Assembly (NCBI GenBank): GCA_964440265.1 | Contig: CAYTRU010000006.1 | Coordinates: 1-31,075 of the forward strand | From: CAYMUN01 sp964440265 | GTDB taxonomy: Bacteria; Patescibacteriota; Saccharimonadia; Saccharimonadales; UBA4665 | Direction of reading: 5' to 3' | DNA length: 31,075 nt | Part shown: positions 1 to 7,073 of the stretch, in pieces | How the letters are laid out: each line of letters begins with the position of its first letter | Numbering within the stretch: the stretch's first letter is position 1 | Position numbers and translations under genes: made by a program | The notes under the pieces: model-generated | What the model saw: the letters and a program-made list of their open reading frames with translations, nothing else | Databases searched by the model: none | What the model was told of the DNA's origin: nothing

Positions 1-1
1 A

Positions 2-604
2 TTACTGCAACAGGTTACTGGTTTCGATGCGGTCGCCATACTGCGGCCGCATGCTATTTATGGTCCAGGCGACCGCACCTTGGTGCCACAGATCACACAT
101 AGAGTCAAAAACCGTCGCTTCCTGTTGCCGGGTAGTGGTGACGCCCGTTACTCCGTTACTCATGTAGGAAACATAGTCGATGCCGTTCGAAGCCTCATTG
201 CTCAGCCACTTCAAGGCATCAATACACTAAATATTACTGATACCCAGTCAGTGACCATCAAGGCGTTTTTGCAGGCAATACTGCTACGACTAGACCCAGA
301 CATACACCTACTGCACGTCCCTTATCAGGCCGGCTTGCTGGCTGCCTATCTGATCGAAGGCTATGCTAGGTTAACTAACGCTAGCAAGACACCATTTTTG
401 ACAGTCGACATCGTCTCTCAGCTACACCATGACTCGACCATGAGTATAGATCGAGCAAAGCGACTGATCGGCTACCAGGCTGCTCATCGCTATCCGGAGG
501 GCCTCGATGACACCTTTGCCTGGATAGCGTCTCTCGGAGGACCTGAAAAGCTACATCGGCACGATTCGCAGCTGAGCTGGAGCGGAAAGATTGCGAGCTA
601 CTAG
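2..604 (+). CDS. NAD-dependent epimerase/dehydratase (extended SDR), 5'-truncated
   Basis: C-terminal ~200 residues of an extended short-chain dehydrogenase/reductase; the open frame runs in from the left edge, so the N-terminal NAD-binding Rossmann motif and catalytic YxxxK lie outside the window. The visible part starts with the family's RPHAIYGPGDRT segment (the R-P-x-x-x-Y-G-P-G-D loop after the active site), followed by a VTHVGNIVDAV stretch typical of sugar-nucleotide epimerases and 3-beta-HSD-like members that close over the substrate. An internal TTG at 80 is not the true start because homology-like sequence continues upstream of it. It ends with TAG at 602-604, three bases before the next ATG, so it is probably co-transcribed with the glycosyltransferase and may supply or modify its sugar. 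The exact substrate cannot be told. Family call is firm; function is open. Confidence 0.85.
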   Translation, partial: LLQQVTGFDAVAILRPHAIYGPGDRTLVPQITHRVKNRRFLLPGSGDARYSVTHVGNIVDAVRSLIAQPLQGINTLNITDTQSVTIKAFLQAILLRLDPDIHLLHVPYQAGLLAAYLIEGYARLTNASKTPFLTVDIVSQLHHDSTMSIDRAKRLIGYQAAHRYPEGLDDTFAWIASLGGPEKLHRHDSQLSWSGKIASY

Positions 605-607
605 GTT

Positions 608-1375
608 ATGACGCACAAAGTAACACCGTTCTGGATTGCCATTCCCTTTTATAACGAAGAGAAGCTACTCGGCACCTGCTTGCAAGCATTAGCCGATCAA
701 GACGATAAAGACTTCAGTGTCGTCTTAGTAGACAACAACAGCACTGATCGCTCTGCAGCTATTGCCAAAGAGTTTATACAGCAACATCCTGAACTCCACA
801 TACAACTCATTCAAGAGCTACAAAAGGGCACTGGTGCCGCAGCCGATACCGGCTTCCGTTACGCAATTCGACATGGCGCCCAGGTCATTGCCCGTACCGA
901 TGCCGATACCATGCCAGCAGTTGACTGGGTCAGCAGTATGAAACGCTATTTTCATAAAGGCGCCCGCATCGTCGGCGGTAAGCTGAAGCCCCGCAAAGAC
1001 GAAGCGATCTATCGACCTTGGGACGGTATTATCGTGCCAGTCCTTGTCAGCATTGCCGAATTCGTCCCACGCTTCTGGCATCGCGGCAAGCAATATAATT
1101 ACCCGATGTTCATGGTCCCAGGCCTAAATATGGCCCTTGATGCTGAGCTCTACAAGCAAGTCGAAGGCTTTCCCCGCACCAGTATCCACACGACTGACGA
1201 AGACTTAGAACTCCATCTAAAAGTCCGGCGGGTGATTCGTGGCGATCAGGCTTACTTCGCCAAGGACGTCATCGTCTACGGCTCAATCCGTAAGGTTAAA
1301 GCCTTCGGCTATTTAGGGATCCTGCTGTGGTACTGGGACCACAAGCTACAGCCGAAGCAGATCGATATACGCTAG
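608..1375 (+). CDS. Family 2 glycosyltransferase
   Basis: 255-residue GT-A fold glycosyltransferase. The N-terminus has the GT2 signature IPFYNEEKLLGTCL, then VVLVDNNSTDRS for the nucleotide, and ARTDADTMP around residue 98 as the metal-binding DxD. A later TTDEDLELHLKVRR segment around residue 197 matches the ED acceptor/catalytic region. There is no obvious long transmembrane tail, although the last ~30 residues are aromatic and moderately hydrophobic and may touch the membrane. It starts three bases after the epimerase stop with no room for its own promoter, so it is translationally coupled to it. It likely adds a sugar to a cell-surface glycan; donor and acceptor are unknown. It converges on the unknown gene at 1418-2782; the 42 bases between them show no clear terminator. 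Confidence 0.9.
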   Translation: MTHKVTPFWIAIPFYNEEKLLGTCLQALADQDDKDFSVVLVDNNSTDRSAAIAKEFIQQHPELHIQLIQELQKGTGAAADTGFRYAIRHGAQVIARTDADTMPAVDWVSSMKRYFHKGARIVGGKLKPRKDEAIYRPWDGIIVPVLVSIAEFVPRFWHRGKQYNYPMFMVPGLNMALDAELYKQVEGFPRTSIHTTDEDLELHLKVRRVIRGDQAYFAKDVIVYGSIRKVKAFGYLGILLWYWDHKLQPKQIDIR

Positions 1376-1417
1376 CTGTCGTCACAATGCTACACTAAAT
1401 CGGCAATTTGTAAGCAG

Positions 1418-2782
1418 CTAGTTTTCTTCAGCCCGGCTACGTCGTGCTGCAAAGACTTCGGTCGCCCGGCTACTAAGCGTTCTGGCTTCTTCGACTACAG
1501 ACAGGTAGGATGAAAACAAGGCAGGTGGCACCATGACAACGGCTCTTTTTATCAGTTTATGTAGATGTACAGCGTACAAACCCTTTCTCATGCGAGTCAG
1601 GTCTTCCTTAAGAATCTCGCGGGATAATTGCAAAAATAACTCTCTCCGGTCCTCAGGCGACTTTTCCTGGGTGACGATAGCGTGCAGCTGTTTTCGTTTT
1701 TCAGGTTGAATGAGTAACCGGGCAGCGTAGCCTAAGGCCAAGGCACCTCTATCAAAACCAGTAGTAGTGTCGTGATTGGGGCGAGTAAGCCCAACATGTA
1801 GTTGCTGAAATTGCCGCAAACTGTCATTTTTATCTATTGTTTCCCCCTTGCCAAGTAGGCTACTAGAACCCGCCAGCCCAGCGGTGTAGCGAGGAGTGCT
1901 ATGGGCTATAAGTAGTGCCAGCCTGCTCAGTCTGTGTCCGCTCGCAAGTCGATTATGTAACTCATGAGTATCCTTATCATGTTTATGCGCCAGATATTTC
2001 AAGCGCAGAGCTTCAGGTGCCTCCAGACAAATTATGGCGGCCGACGTAAGCTTCAGACCGATATCTATATCTTCCCCCAATATATCAGCACTGGCTGGCA
2101 GTACGCCTAGCTTGGGCGTTAGGGAAGCAGCAAATATACCACCAGCAACCATCATGCGCATCGTGCGGCTGCCAAGCACTTTGGCTATGCGGCTTCTTTG
2201 GCGATACTGATCGATATGCTCACGACGACTAATGTGCTCACCCAGAGCCGTATGCACAAGTACGTGCAGATGATGGCCAGCTAAATCATCTATAGTGAGT
2301 GGCTCCTCTGCTGCCTCATCAAACGAAGCACCTTGCACGAGCCGGGGTAGATGACCGACTGTCAAAGCCTCTTCGGCAGTATTCGCGTCCAGCACGTTTT
2401 CAATATTAGTGACCACCGAATCAATGTACTGCTGCTCAAGCGCATAACTTAATTGCGCCCTGGCCTTGCGCCCCCTTATAAGTGGTTTGCGCATCACGAC
2501 ACGCAAGTACTCTGTTCGGACCTGTGCCGTTGCCTTGTCTTGGTCTGAGGGGCCGAATATGGCTTGTTTAGCTGCCAAAATAGCATCCAAGCCACCACCG
2601 CCATCGATCAAGGCCACAGTGTCTTCATAAGTATGAACAGAGGAGCTACCTGCAACATCACAAAACAAGCGCTGCAAACGCTCGTATTGTGCTTGCTCAG
2701 CAGAAGTAGCTGCAAGCACTACGCCTGCAACGCTAGCTTGTTGAGCTGACTGTTCAGGGCCTAATTCCATATCACGCATCAT
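1418..2782 (-). CDS. Unknown 454-residue protein
   Basis: I do not recognise this family. The 454-residue product is alanine/leucine-rich and appears mostly helical, with charged segments rich in Arg, Glu and Gln. One stretch around residues 209-230 (starting MMVAGGIFAASL) is hydrophobic enough to be a single membrane helix or buried helix; there is no N-terminal signal peptide. A His-rich patch GHHLHVLVHTALGEH lies near residues 169-183 but matches no metalloenzyme motif I can name. Two adjacent ATG codons open the frame (2777-2782). Upstream is a TATAGT hexamer 11 bases from the first ATG and no Shine-Dalgarno, so it is probably near-leaderless. It stands alone downstream of the small secreted protein. 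Coding status is supported by length and by the promoter position. Confidence 0.75.
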   Translation of the reverse strand: MMRDMELGPEQSAQQASVAGVVLAATSAEQAQYERLQRLFCDVAGSSSVHTYEDTVALIDGGGGLDAILAAKQAIFGPSDQDKATAQVRTEYLRVVMRKPLIRGRKARAQLSYALEQQYIDSVVTNIENVLDANTAEEALTVGHLPRLVQGASFDEAAEEPLTIDDLAGHHLHVLVHTALGEHISRREHIDQYRQRSRIAKVLGSRTMRMMVAGGIFAASLTPKLGVLPASADILGEDIDIGLKLTSAAIICLEAPEALRLKYLAHKHDKDTHELHNRLASGHRLSRLALLIAHSTPRYTAGLAGSSSLLGKGETIDKNDSLRQFQQLHVGLTRPNHDTTTGFDRGALALGYAARLLIQPEKRKQLHAIVTQEKSPEDRRELFLQLSREILKEDLTRMRKGLYAVHLHKLIKRAVVMVPPALFSSYLSVVEEARTLSSRATEVFAARRSRAEEN

Positions 2783-2793
2783 ACTTAAAGTAC

Positions 2794-2799
2794 ACTATA
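2794..2799 (-). promoter_or_regulatory. -10 TATAGT for the 454-aa gene
   Basis: On the minus strand TATAGT ends 11 bases before the first of two ATGs, giving a leader of only about 4-5 nt. No convincing -35 is seen 17 bases upstream. Confidence 0.4.
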
Positions 2800-2897
2800 C
2801 AATAAAAGATTAGATATGGCTAAGTACCTGTACTAGGAAGCGACGATACGGCAGTAGCTAAGCGGGTAACGGCAGCTATGCTTAACAGACAGCTCTA

Positions 2898-3293
2898 TCA
2901 GCCAGGAAAGGGAGGTGGAGGTATCAGAGGAAAGCCACTGCAGCCACTCCAGCTTCTACTGGTTATCTGATTGGCACTATTAATACCCACATACATATTG
3001 CAATATCCCTTTTGCCATACTACACGCCACACAAAGGATCGACTGTTGGTGTAAGTGGTGCTCGTCACATAGGCTATGCCGGAGCAGTACCCAGTGCCAC
3101 CCGAAGCGTAGTTGTAGCAAGCCGAGCTGGCAGCGTTCTGGGTAGCATAATACTGCGTGGTCCAATCTCCCGGCGCGGCACTAGCTTTTTGCGAACCAAA
3201 TACGCCAAATGATCCAGCTGGCACCGCCAGCATTGCTAGCGTTACAATCGAAACGGCCAAACCGGTTTTTAGCTTTGTTAGTGGTTTCATCAT
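2898..3293 (-). CDS. Small secreted four-cysteine protein
   Basis: 131-residue exported protein. The N-terminus is a clear signal peptide: basic MMKPLTKLK, a hydrophobic core (roughly residues 11-30) and a probable AxA cleavage site at ASA/A near residues 38-40. The mature ~91 residues contain four Cys (about 59, 70, 98, 118), which could form two disulfides, many Tyr/Ser/Asn/Gly/Trp, and end in a short proline tail (PPPPFP). I do not recognise the family. The start is set by a strong Shine-Dalgarno AGGAGGG about 8 bases before the first of two ATGs, in contrast to the leaderless neighbours. As a secreted, Cys-stabilised small protein of a likely epibiont it could act at the cell surface or on a host cell, but that is inference only. 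Confidence 0.75.
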   Translation of the reverse strand: MMKPLTKLKTGLAVSIVTLAMLAVPAGSFGVFGSQKASAAPGDWTTQYYATQNAASSACYNYASGGTGYCSGIAYVTSTTYTNSRSFVWRVVWQKGYCNMYVGINSANQITSRSWSGCSGFPLIPPPPFPG

Positions 3294-3408
3294 ATAATGG
3301 CCCTCCTAAATTATTCACTTATGCATACCTTTGCGCAACACTACGACTATGGTAATACAATCAATCAAAAATAGCTACTACCTGGTTGAGAGAAGCTACC
3401 TGAAGATA

Positions 3409-3414
3409 ATTATA
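3409..3414 (-). promoter_or_regulatory. Possible -10 TATAAT for the secreted protein
   Basis: TATAAT on the minus strand, with CTGACT about 18 bases upstream as a weak -35. It would give a ~110-nt leader ending in the Shine-Dalgarno of the secreted-protein gene. It lies just downstream of the 58-aa gene stop. The 190 bases between these two genes otherwise hold nothing I recognise. Confidence 0.3.
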
Positions 3415-3484
3415 AGAATAAAAGATGCGATTAGTCAGAGTTGGCTGAGCATTATGTATCAGGGTAGAACAACATTCGTAACGA

Positions 3485-3661
3485 CTACTTGTTGAGCGTA
3501 CAGTCGTCGTAAGCGTCAGGGGTGATATCAAAGCAGTTAGTGGAGTTCGTTGTATTATCATTTCCGTGAGAGTGCCTAATGTACATAACAAAGAAGAGAG
3601 AAGCGGCAACTAAGATCAATAACGCAACAATAACTATTGACTTTTTTGATACAAGTTTCAT
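3485..3661 (-). CDS. 58-residue membrane-tethered peptide (unlisted small ORF)
   Basis: Small open reading frame read directly from the minus strand: ATG at 3661, TAG at 3485-3487, 58 residues. It begins MKLVSKKSIVIVALLILVAA, a short basic N-terminus followed by a ~20-residue hydrophobic helix (about residues 9-27), so it is either a signal peptide or a membrane anchor with the rest outside. The exterior part is polar (N, T, D) with two Cys at about 43 and 54 in a context CFDITPDAYDDC, which could form one disulfide. A TATACT hexamer ends exactly six bases before the ATG, so the transcript would begin at the A of the start codon. It lies between tRNA-Gln and the secreted four-Cys protein on the same strand. 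No family recognised. The protein-like composition and promoter position support coding; it is short, so moderate confidence. Confidence 0.6.
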   Translation of the reverse strand: MKLVSKKSIVIVALLILVAASLFFVMYIRHSHGNDNTTNSTNCFDITPDAYDDCTLNK

Positions 3662-3667
3662 GCTGGA

Positions 3668-3673
3668 AGTATA
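3668..3673 (-). promoter_or_regulatory. -10 TATACT, leaderless, for the 58-aa gene
   Basis: TATACT on the minus strand with exactly six bases between it and the ATG at 3661, placing +1 at the start codon. The -35 position falls in the 3' end of tRNA-Gln and has no match. Confidence 0.55.
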
Positions 3674-3689
3674 ATATATTACTTATGCT

Positions 3690-3764
3690 TGGCTGGGGCG
3701 GAGGGATTCGAACCCCCGAATGCCAGTACCAAAAACTGGTGCCTTACCACTTGGCCACGCCCCA
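3690..3764 (-). tRNA. tRNA-Gln (anticodon TTG)
   Basis: Reads on the minus strand as a complete cloverleaf. The 7-bp acceptor stem is TGGGGCG with CGCCCCA, the anticodon stem is CCAGT/ACTGG, and the loop TTTTGGT carries TTG (reads CAA). The T-arm has the GGTTCGAATCC signature and the discriminator is G. The 3' CCA is encoded (3690-3692). The 5' T of the acceptor stem, giving a U1-A72 pair, is typical of bacterial tRNA-Gln. Confidence 0.95.
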
Positions 3765-3777
3765 TTGAACAGATTGA

Positions 3778-3806
3778 ATTTTAGCGTAGTTATGCTTTCT
3801 ATACAA
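3778..3806 (-). promoter_or_regulatory. tRNA-Gln promoter
   Basis: Minus strand: -35 TTGTAT (3801-3806), 17-base spacer, -10 TAAAAT (3778-3783). Transcription would start about 7 bases before the tRNA 5' end. The spacing fits sigma70 well; the hexamers are moderate. Confidence 0.5.
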
Positions 3807-3898
3807 CCGTTTAAGCTGTACTGAGCAATATTAAGCGAGCAAAAGATTTTCTAATTTACAAATCGTTAAGTCTTATTATGCTTATGTATATAATAAAG

Positions 3899-3934
3899 TT
3901 GCCTATTATAAGTAGGATATATAAATATAGGTAA
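3899..3934. repeat. AT-rich imperfect inverted repeat
   Basis: In the AT-rich 210-bp gap between DUF1304 and tRNA-Gln, TTGCCTAT (3899-3906) faces ATAGGTAA (3927-3934), eight pairs with one G-U in plus-strand RNA. The 20-base loop has a further CCTA/TAGG match. There is no U-tract, so it is not a standard terminator. Function unknown; it may be chance in AT-rich DNA. Confidence 0.25.
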
Positions 3935-3974
3935 GCAAATAATCTAATGAGGGGAGCTAGCTGTAATCGTAAAT

Positions 3975-4337
3975 CTAGTGAGCGGCTATAACGAGAAGCA
4001 GCGTTATAAGAGCAGGCAGGCCTTGGATAAGCATAATGCGCTTGCTCGCTACAAAACCGGCCGTAACGGCCGCGATGATGATGCAGCTCAGAAAGAAGAT
4101 TTTAGCCTGAAAGCTAGTTGGATCATGCACTATGAGCGAGCCAACGAGTCCGGCTGCTAAAAAGAGGTTATAAACACCTTGGTTAATCGCCAGCTTGTAA
4201 CTGGCCTCAGCCGTTTCAGGGGTAGTACCAAAAGTTTTCATCGTGCTGGGTTTCTTCCAGAGTATGGCTTCTAATACAAAAGCATTCACATGGAAAAGTA
4301 CGATAAAGACAATGAGCCCGGTAATGGCAGCAGTCAC
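3975..4337 (-). CDS. DUF1304 family membrane protein
   Basis: 120-residue protein with four predicted membrane helices (about residues 3-21, 46-66, 75-94, 98-118). The short polar loop after helix 1 holds LEAILWKKPSTMKTFG, close to the conserved E-x-x-L-W-x-x-P-x-x-x-x-x-F-G of DUF1304, which supports the family call. The family has no established function. The start is GTG at 4335-4337, the only start in frame after a TAA at 4344-4346. That TAA is the stop of the 19-residue peptide encoded directly upstream in the same frame, so the two are separated only by TAA plus two codons. No good Shine-Dalgarno precedes the GTG, so translation probably depends on reinitiation after the upstream peptide. 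Confidence 0.85.
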   Translation of the reverse strand: MTAAITGLIVFIVLFHVNAFVLEAILWKKPSTMKTFGTTPETAEASYKLAINQGVYNLFLAAGLVGSLIVHDPTSFQAKIFFLSCIIIAAVTAGFVASKRIMLIQGLPALITLLLVIAAH

Positions 4338-4343
4338 TACAGG

Positions 4344-4403
4344 TTACTCTTTGGGTTTCTTAGGTTTCTTGACAGCTTTGCGTTTATCTTGGCCTTTAGA
4401 CAT
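4344..4403 (-). CDS. 19-residue lysine-rich peptide upstream of DUF1304
   Basis: ATG at 4403 to TAA at 4344-4346 encodes MSKGQDKRKAVKKPKKPKE, with nine Lys and one Arg. It is far too short for routine gene callers. Its signals are among the best in the window: -10 TATAAT at 4428-4433 and AGGAG at 4414-4418, ten bases before the ATG. This suggests a really translated peptide rather than a chance ORF. It is in the same frame as the DUF1304 gene, whose GTG follows nine bases after the stop. It could be a small basic nucleic-acid- or ribosome-binding peptide, or a leader peptide setting translation of DUF1304. I recall short MSKG...K-rich peptides being common in bacteria, but cannot name a family. 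Confidence 0.55.
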   Translation of the reverse strand: MSKGQDKRKAVKKPKKPKE

Positions 4404-4413
4404 AATGAGATAG

Positions 4414-4433
4414 CTCCTTATGTTTTAATTATA
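4414..4433 (-). promoter_or_regulatory. Promoter -10 and Shine-Dalgarno for the peptide-DUF1304 pair
   Basis: Minus strand: TATAAT (4428-4433) overlaps the region just before the stop of the 164-aa gene; AGGAG (4414-4418) lies 10 bases before the ATG at 4403. The leader would be about 18-19 nt. Confidence 0.55.
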
Positions 4434-4435
4434 CG

Positions 4436-4930
4436 CTAATACGGACAAGTTTTGGTCAGCGTTCTGAGTTTGATGGGCTCACGATCTAAGACGAAGGCAT
4501 GCGTACCCCAATACTGCCGACCGGCAGCAGTCTCTTCGTCGCTGCCAGGCTGCGGCGGCCGCATCGGCCCTACCCAAGTATCTTGCAGCTCATAACTACC
4601 ATCAGCATCACGTCGCAGCACAACGCTAATGTGCTGCGTAGGCAATGGTTTGCCATTTTTGACGAAACGCTTGTACATATCGCCGTGCAGGGCCTGAGCA
4701 TAGAGAATCGTATCTTTATCGGAGGTCTCGACTACCGTAGCACTACCCACCGGTCGTCCCATATCTCTATCAAACGCACAGACCAGACCGGTAAGATTAA
4801 TCTGCGGTAACAACTCCTTCACGAGCCCCAGTAGGTAGGGGTGTTGGGCGATGCTGGCCGAGGCCGGGGAGCCGATCAAGTTTACATAAACAGTGACGCC
4901 ATTTTTGGCTTGGACAATAGGGTGCTTCAT
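4436..4930 (-). CDS. Unknown 164-residue protein
   Basis: Soluble-looking 164-residue protein that I do not recognise. It has alternating beta-type hydrophobic segments (VTVYVNLI, TGLVCAFDRD, ATVVETSDKDTILYAQ, HISVVLRRDADGSYELQDTWVG), suggesting a compact alpha/beta or beta fold, and no signal peptide or membrane helix. A GDMYKRFVKNGKP stretch near residues 83-95 is basic. It stands alone: TATACT lies 14 bases before the ATG, and its TAG is at 4436-4438, close to the promoter of the peptide-DUF1304 pair. Only a short (about 40-bp) gap separates it from the deacetylase gene downstream on the same strand. Coding is likely from length and composition; function unknown. Confidence 0.7.
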   Translation of the reverse strand: MKHPIVQAKNGVTVYVNLIGSPASASIAQHPYLLGLVKELLPQINLTGLVCAFDRDMGRPVGSATVVETSDKDTILYAQALHGDMYKRFVKNGKPLPTQHISVVLRRDADGSYELQDTWVGPMRPPQPGSDEETAAGRQYWGTHAFVLDREPIKLRTLTKTCPY

Positions 4931-4944
4931 AAGATCTTTTCTCT

Positions 4945-4950
4945 AGTATA
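4945..4950 (-). promoter_or_regulatory. -10 TATACT for the 164-aa gene
   Basis: TATACT on the minus strand, 14 bases before the ATG at 4930, so a leader of about 7-8 nt with only a weak purine run. It sits just after the deacetylase gene end. Confidence 0.4.
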
Positions 4951-4972
4951 CACCCTTATGACCATATATGAG

Positions 4973-5926
4973 CTATCTAGGCTGTAAACCGCTCAGAAAA
5001 GTAGTCGCCATCATGCCAAGGTGCTCAACGTTATAACCACCTTCTTGGACAAGCAGGGTGGGCAGCTGAAGATCAGCGATGTGACTAGCCAGCTGCTTAT
5101 ACACCGGGATAGTCAACTTAAAGCCCCCGATAGGATCTTTTATGAACGTGTCAAAGCCGACAGACACTACCAGGAAATCCGGCTTAAAATGCTGGATATC
5201 CTGGAGCGCCTGATGGAGCTTGGCGAGATACTGCTTATCGCCGGTGCCCAAAGGCATTGGATAATTTATGGTATAGCCGAGACCGGCACCACGTCCTTGC
5301 TCATCGGTGAAGCCACTGATGTGGGGATACATGACACTGGGGTCAGCATGCAGTGATACATAGAGCACGTCATCACGATCATAAAAGGTATGCTGGGTGC
5401 CATTGCCGTGGTGCAGATCTATATCCAGGATCGCCACCTTGCCTTGTGCAGATAAGTACATGGCAGCAACAGCGGCATTGTTAAAGTAGCAGTAACCGCC
5501 CATGCTATGATGCTCAGCGTGATGTCCCGGGGGTCGGCAGAGGGCATAGACAGGCTGCTGGCTCGTCAGAAGCTGCTCGGCAGCCGTCAGAGCGACATTC
5601 ACGGCTTGGCAAGAAGCGACGTAGGTGCCTGGTGTGACTGGAGCGTACGTATCACTTATAAAATAGGAAGGGTAGAGCACCCTACCTTTCTCCAGCTTTT
5701 CAGAGCGTTTCTGTAAAAAATCAACGTAGCTGCGCTGATGGACAGCATATATATGCTCTATCGGAAACTCTTTTGGGGCAATAATGCGATGCTCGCCTTG
5801 CTCCCGTATAGCCTTAATAATGACCTCGGCCCGAGCCGCTTTTTCGGCGTAAGCTACTAGCTCCCCTTCGTATATTTCATGAGGTGGCTGGTGGGCCAAG
5901 TGGGCGTCTGTGTAGACAATCGTCAT
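4973..5926 (-). CDS. HDAC/AcuC/acetylpolyamine-amidohydrolase family deacetylase
   Basis: 317-residue zinc-dependent deacetylase of the arginase-fold histone-deacetylase family. The key residues are all visible: the catalytic His pair in RPPGHHAEHH (about 135-136), the MGGYCYFNN segment, zinc ligands in DIDLHHGNGT (D170, H172) and in SVGFD (D259), and the catalytic Tyr in QEGGYN (Y298). Family members remove acetyl groups from lysines (HDAC, AcuC) or polyamines (AphA); sequence alone does not decide which. Its ATG overlaps the upstream GNAT stop by 4 bases (ATGA), so an acetyltransferase and a deacetylase are made together, just downstream of acetyl-CoA synthetase. In Bacillus, AcuC deacetylates and reactivates AcsA, making a similar role here the leading guess. 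Length is shorter than AcuC and near that of small HDAC-like enzymes. Confidence 0.92.
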   Translation of the reverse strand: MTIVYTDAHLAHQPPHEIYEGELVAYAEKAARAEVIIKAIREQGEHRIIAPKEFPIEHIYAVHQRSYVDFLQKRSEKLEKGRVLYPSYFISDTYAPVTPGTYVASCQAVNVALTAAEQLLTSQQPVYALCRPPGHHAEHHSMGGYCYFNNAAVAAMYLSAQGKVAILDIDLHHGNGTQHTFYDRDDVLYVSLHADPSVMYPHISGFTDEQGRGAGLGYTINYPMPLGTGDKQYLAKLHQALQDIQHFKPDFLVVSVGFDTFIKDPIGGFKLTIPVYKQLASHIADLQLPTLLVQEGGYNVEHLGMMATTFLSGLQPR

Positions 5927-6993
5927 GCTGTTTGTGGATCAATGCTCTCTGTAATTTCATGCACTGTTTGGTTATTATAGTACCGGTTCTGTGCTCTTTT
6001 GAACAGACCCATAGCCACAAAATCACGATAGCCTACGGGAGCATGACCATCACCAACTTCCACATTCTGTAGGATTATCTGAGCGGCATGCTCACGCGGT
6101 GGTATGGTAAAGCCGACACTTAGACCAAGCAGGTCTGCCCGAGATCTAAAGTTACACTCCGCAAGTATTAACGGGCGCCGGCCAGACCGTCGCCTATCAC
6201 GCAGTACAAAGGCATTCACAGCACTCAAAGTTGCGGCAGCTAAGCCTTTTCGGTAGTGATCAGGGTGCACTGCCCACTCAGTACTCTCTACAACATCAAG
6301 AGTTTTACCCCCTAAGACCGGAATTGTAAGAAGCTCAGCCATAGCCGCACTGACGAGCTGCCCCCCGCTATGAACCGCAACGAGCCATTTACTACGATCT
6401 GATCCCGGCAGTTGCTGTTCGGCCTCGAGATCTTCTCCCAGGGCAGCTATTTGATCACCTTTTTGTTCGTTACGTGCCCAGCCATGAATAGGGCCAAAAA
6501 GAGCATGTAAACCTCTATAATCTCTCTCTGGCAAGCTAGTGGTGATAATACTGCCAGCTCGAAGCACTTCAGCGACTCTTTCAGCAGGGTTACGCCTGAG
6601 GTTCACATCGGCAGTTTCGGCGTCTAGGGTTTTATCTATCATTTCTTCCACAGATACCAGGGGCTGGCGACCGGGACTATTTTGACCGAAGTAGACGAGG
6701 TTACTACCAGGGTGACCGAAGTCACCCAGAGGTATAGCTGCCTCTAACATGGCCCCAACAGGACTAGTATGGAGCTGCTCTAATAGGTCATCGGCAACCA
6801 CACCTCGAAGTACTACTCGGCTAATGTCCTCGGGCTGAGCTTTGGCACCTATCGAAAGGTCACGCCAGGTAGCTTCCAGAGTTGCTGGATCAGTAAAAGG
6901 CTGGGCGGCAGTTAAATAATACCGGTCACCATTCTCACGAACTTCCGGCTCACCAAGGCCTCCGATGCTGGTAAGGGCTTGTGCTTCACTCAT
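5923..6993 (-). CDS. GNAT-family N-acetyltransferase, 356 residues
   Basis: A large protein with a recognisable GNAT core in its middle part: beta strands around WLVAVHSGGQLVSAAMAELL (203-222), then VESTEWAVHPDHYRKGLAAATL (235-256), where HPDHYRKGLA is the acetyl-CoA pyrophosphate-binding motif A (R/Q-x-x-G-x-G/A). The first ~190 residues are not recognised and may bind the substrate or a regulator. It ends in ATGA overlap with the HDAC-like gene, giving an acetylation/deacetylation pair. The ATG at 6993 has no strong Shine-Dalgarno and lies about 28 bases after an intrinsic terminator on the same strand, which in turn follows a strong promoter and structured RNA. Expression is therefore probably controlled by read-through of that terminator. 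Substrate unknown; Acs lysine or polyamine are both possible. Confidence 0.8.
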   Translation of the reverse strand: MSEAQALTSIGGLGEPEVRENGDRYYLTAAQPFTDPATLEATWRDLSIGAKAQPEDISRVVLRGVVADDLLEQLHTSPVGAMLEAAIPLGDFGHPGSNLVYFGQNSPGRQPLVSVEEMIDKTLDAETADVNLRRNPAERVAEVLRAGSIITTSLPERDYRGLHALFGPIHGWARNEQKGDQIAALGEDLEAEQQLPGSDRSKWLVAVHSGGQLVSAAMAELLTIPVLGGKTLDVVESTEWAVHPDHYRKGLAAATLSAVNAFVLRDRRRSGRRPLILAECNFRSRADLLGLSVGFTIPPREHAAQIILQNVEVGDGHAPVGYRDFVAMGLFKRAQNRYYNNQTVHEITESIDPQTA

Positions 6994-7020
6994 AATTCAC
7001 TCTGTTTCCGATTAATCCAA

Positions 7021-7049
7021 TAAAAAAGACCCTGCTGGGTGGGGCCTTT
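7021..7049 (-). terminator. Intrinsic terminator before the GNAT-deacetylase operon
   Basis: Minus strand: stem AAAGGCCC (7042-7049) with GGGTCTTT (7025-7032), eight pairs including one G-U, a 9-base loop, and a T-run into 7022. It ends the acs transcript and the leader RNA. The 5' arm can alternatively pair with 7085-7092. Confidence 0.8.
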
Positions 7050-7073
7050 ATGCATTAATGTCGGGTATTTGCA

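Noticed and set aside
3361..3609. 82-residue minus-strand ORF
   Set aside because: Overlaps the 58-residue gene in another frame, has low-complexity Leu/Thr composition, and no promoter or Shine-Dalgarno fits its start. The 58-aa frame has a clear membrane anchor and a -10 at the right place.
3978..4160. 60-residue plus-strand ORF
   Set aside because: Exactly antisense to the C-terminal half of DUF1304; the polar, Arg-rich product is what antisense of membrane helices gives.
3690..4403. Possible integrated element at tRNA-Gln
   Set aside because: The flanking genes look accessory and AT-rich, but there is no integrase, no duplicated tRNA 3' end and no att-like direct repeat in the window.
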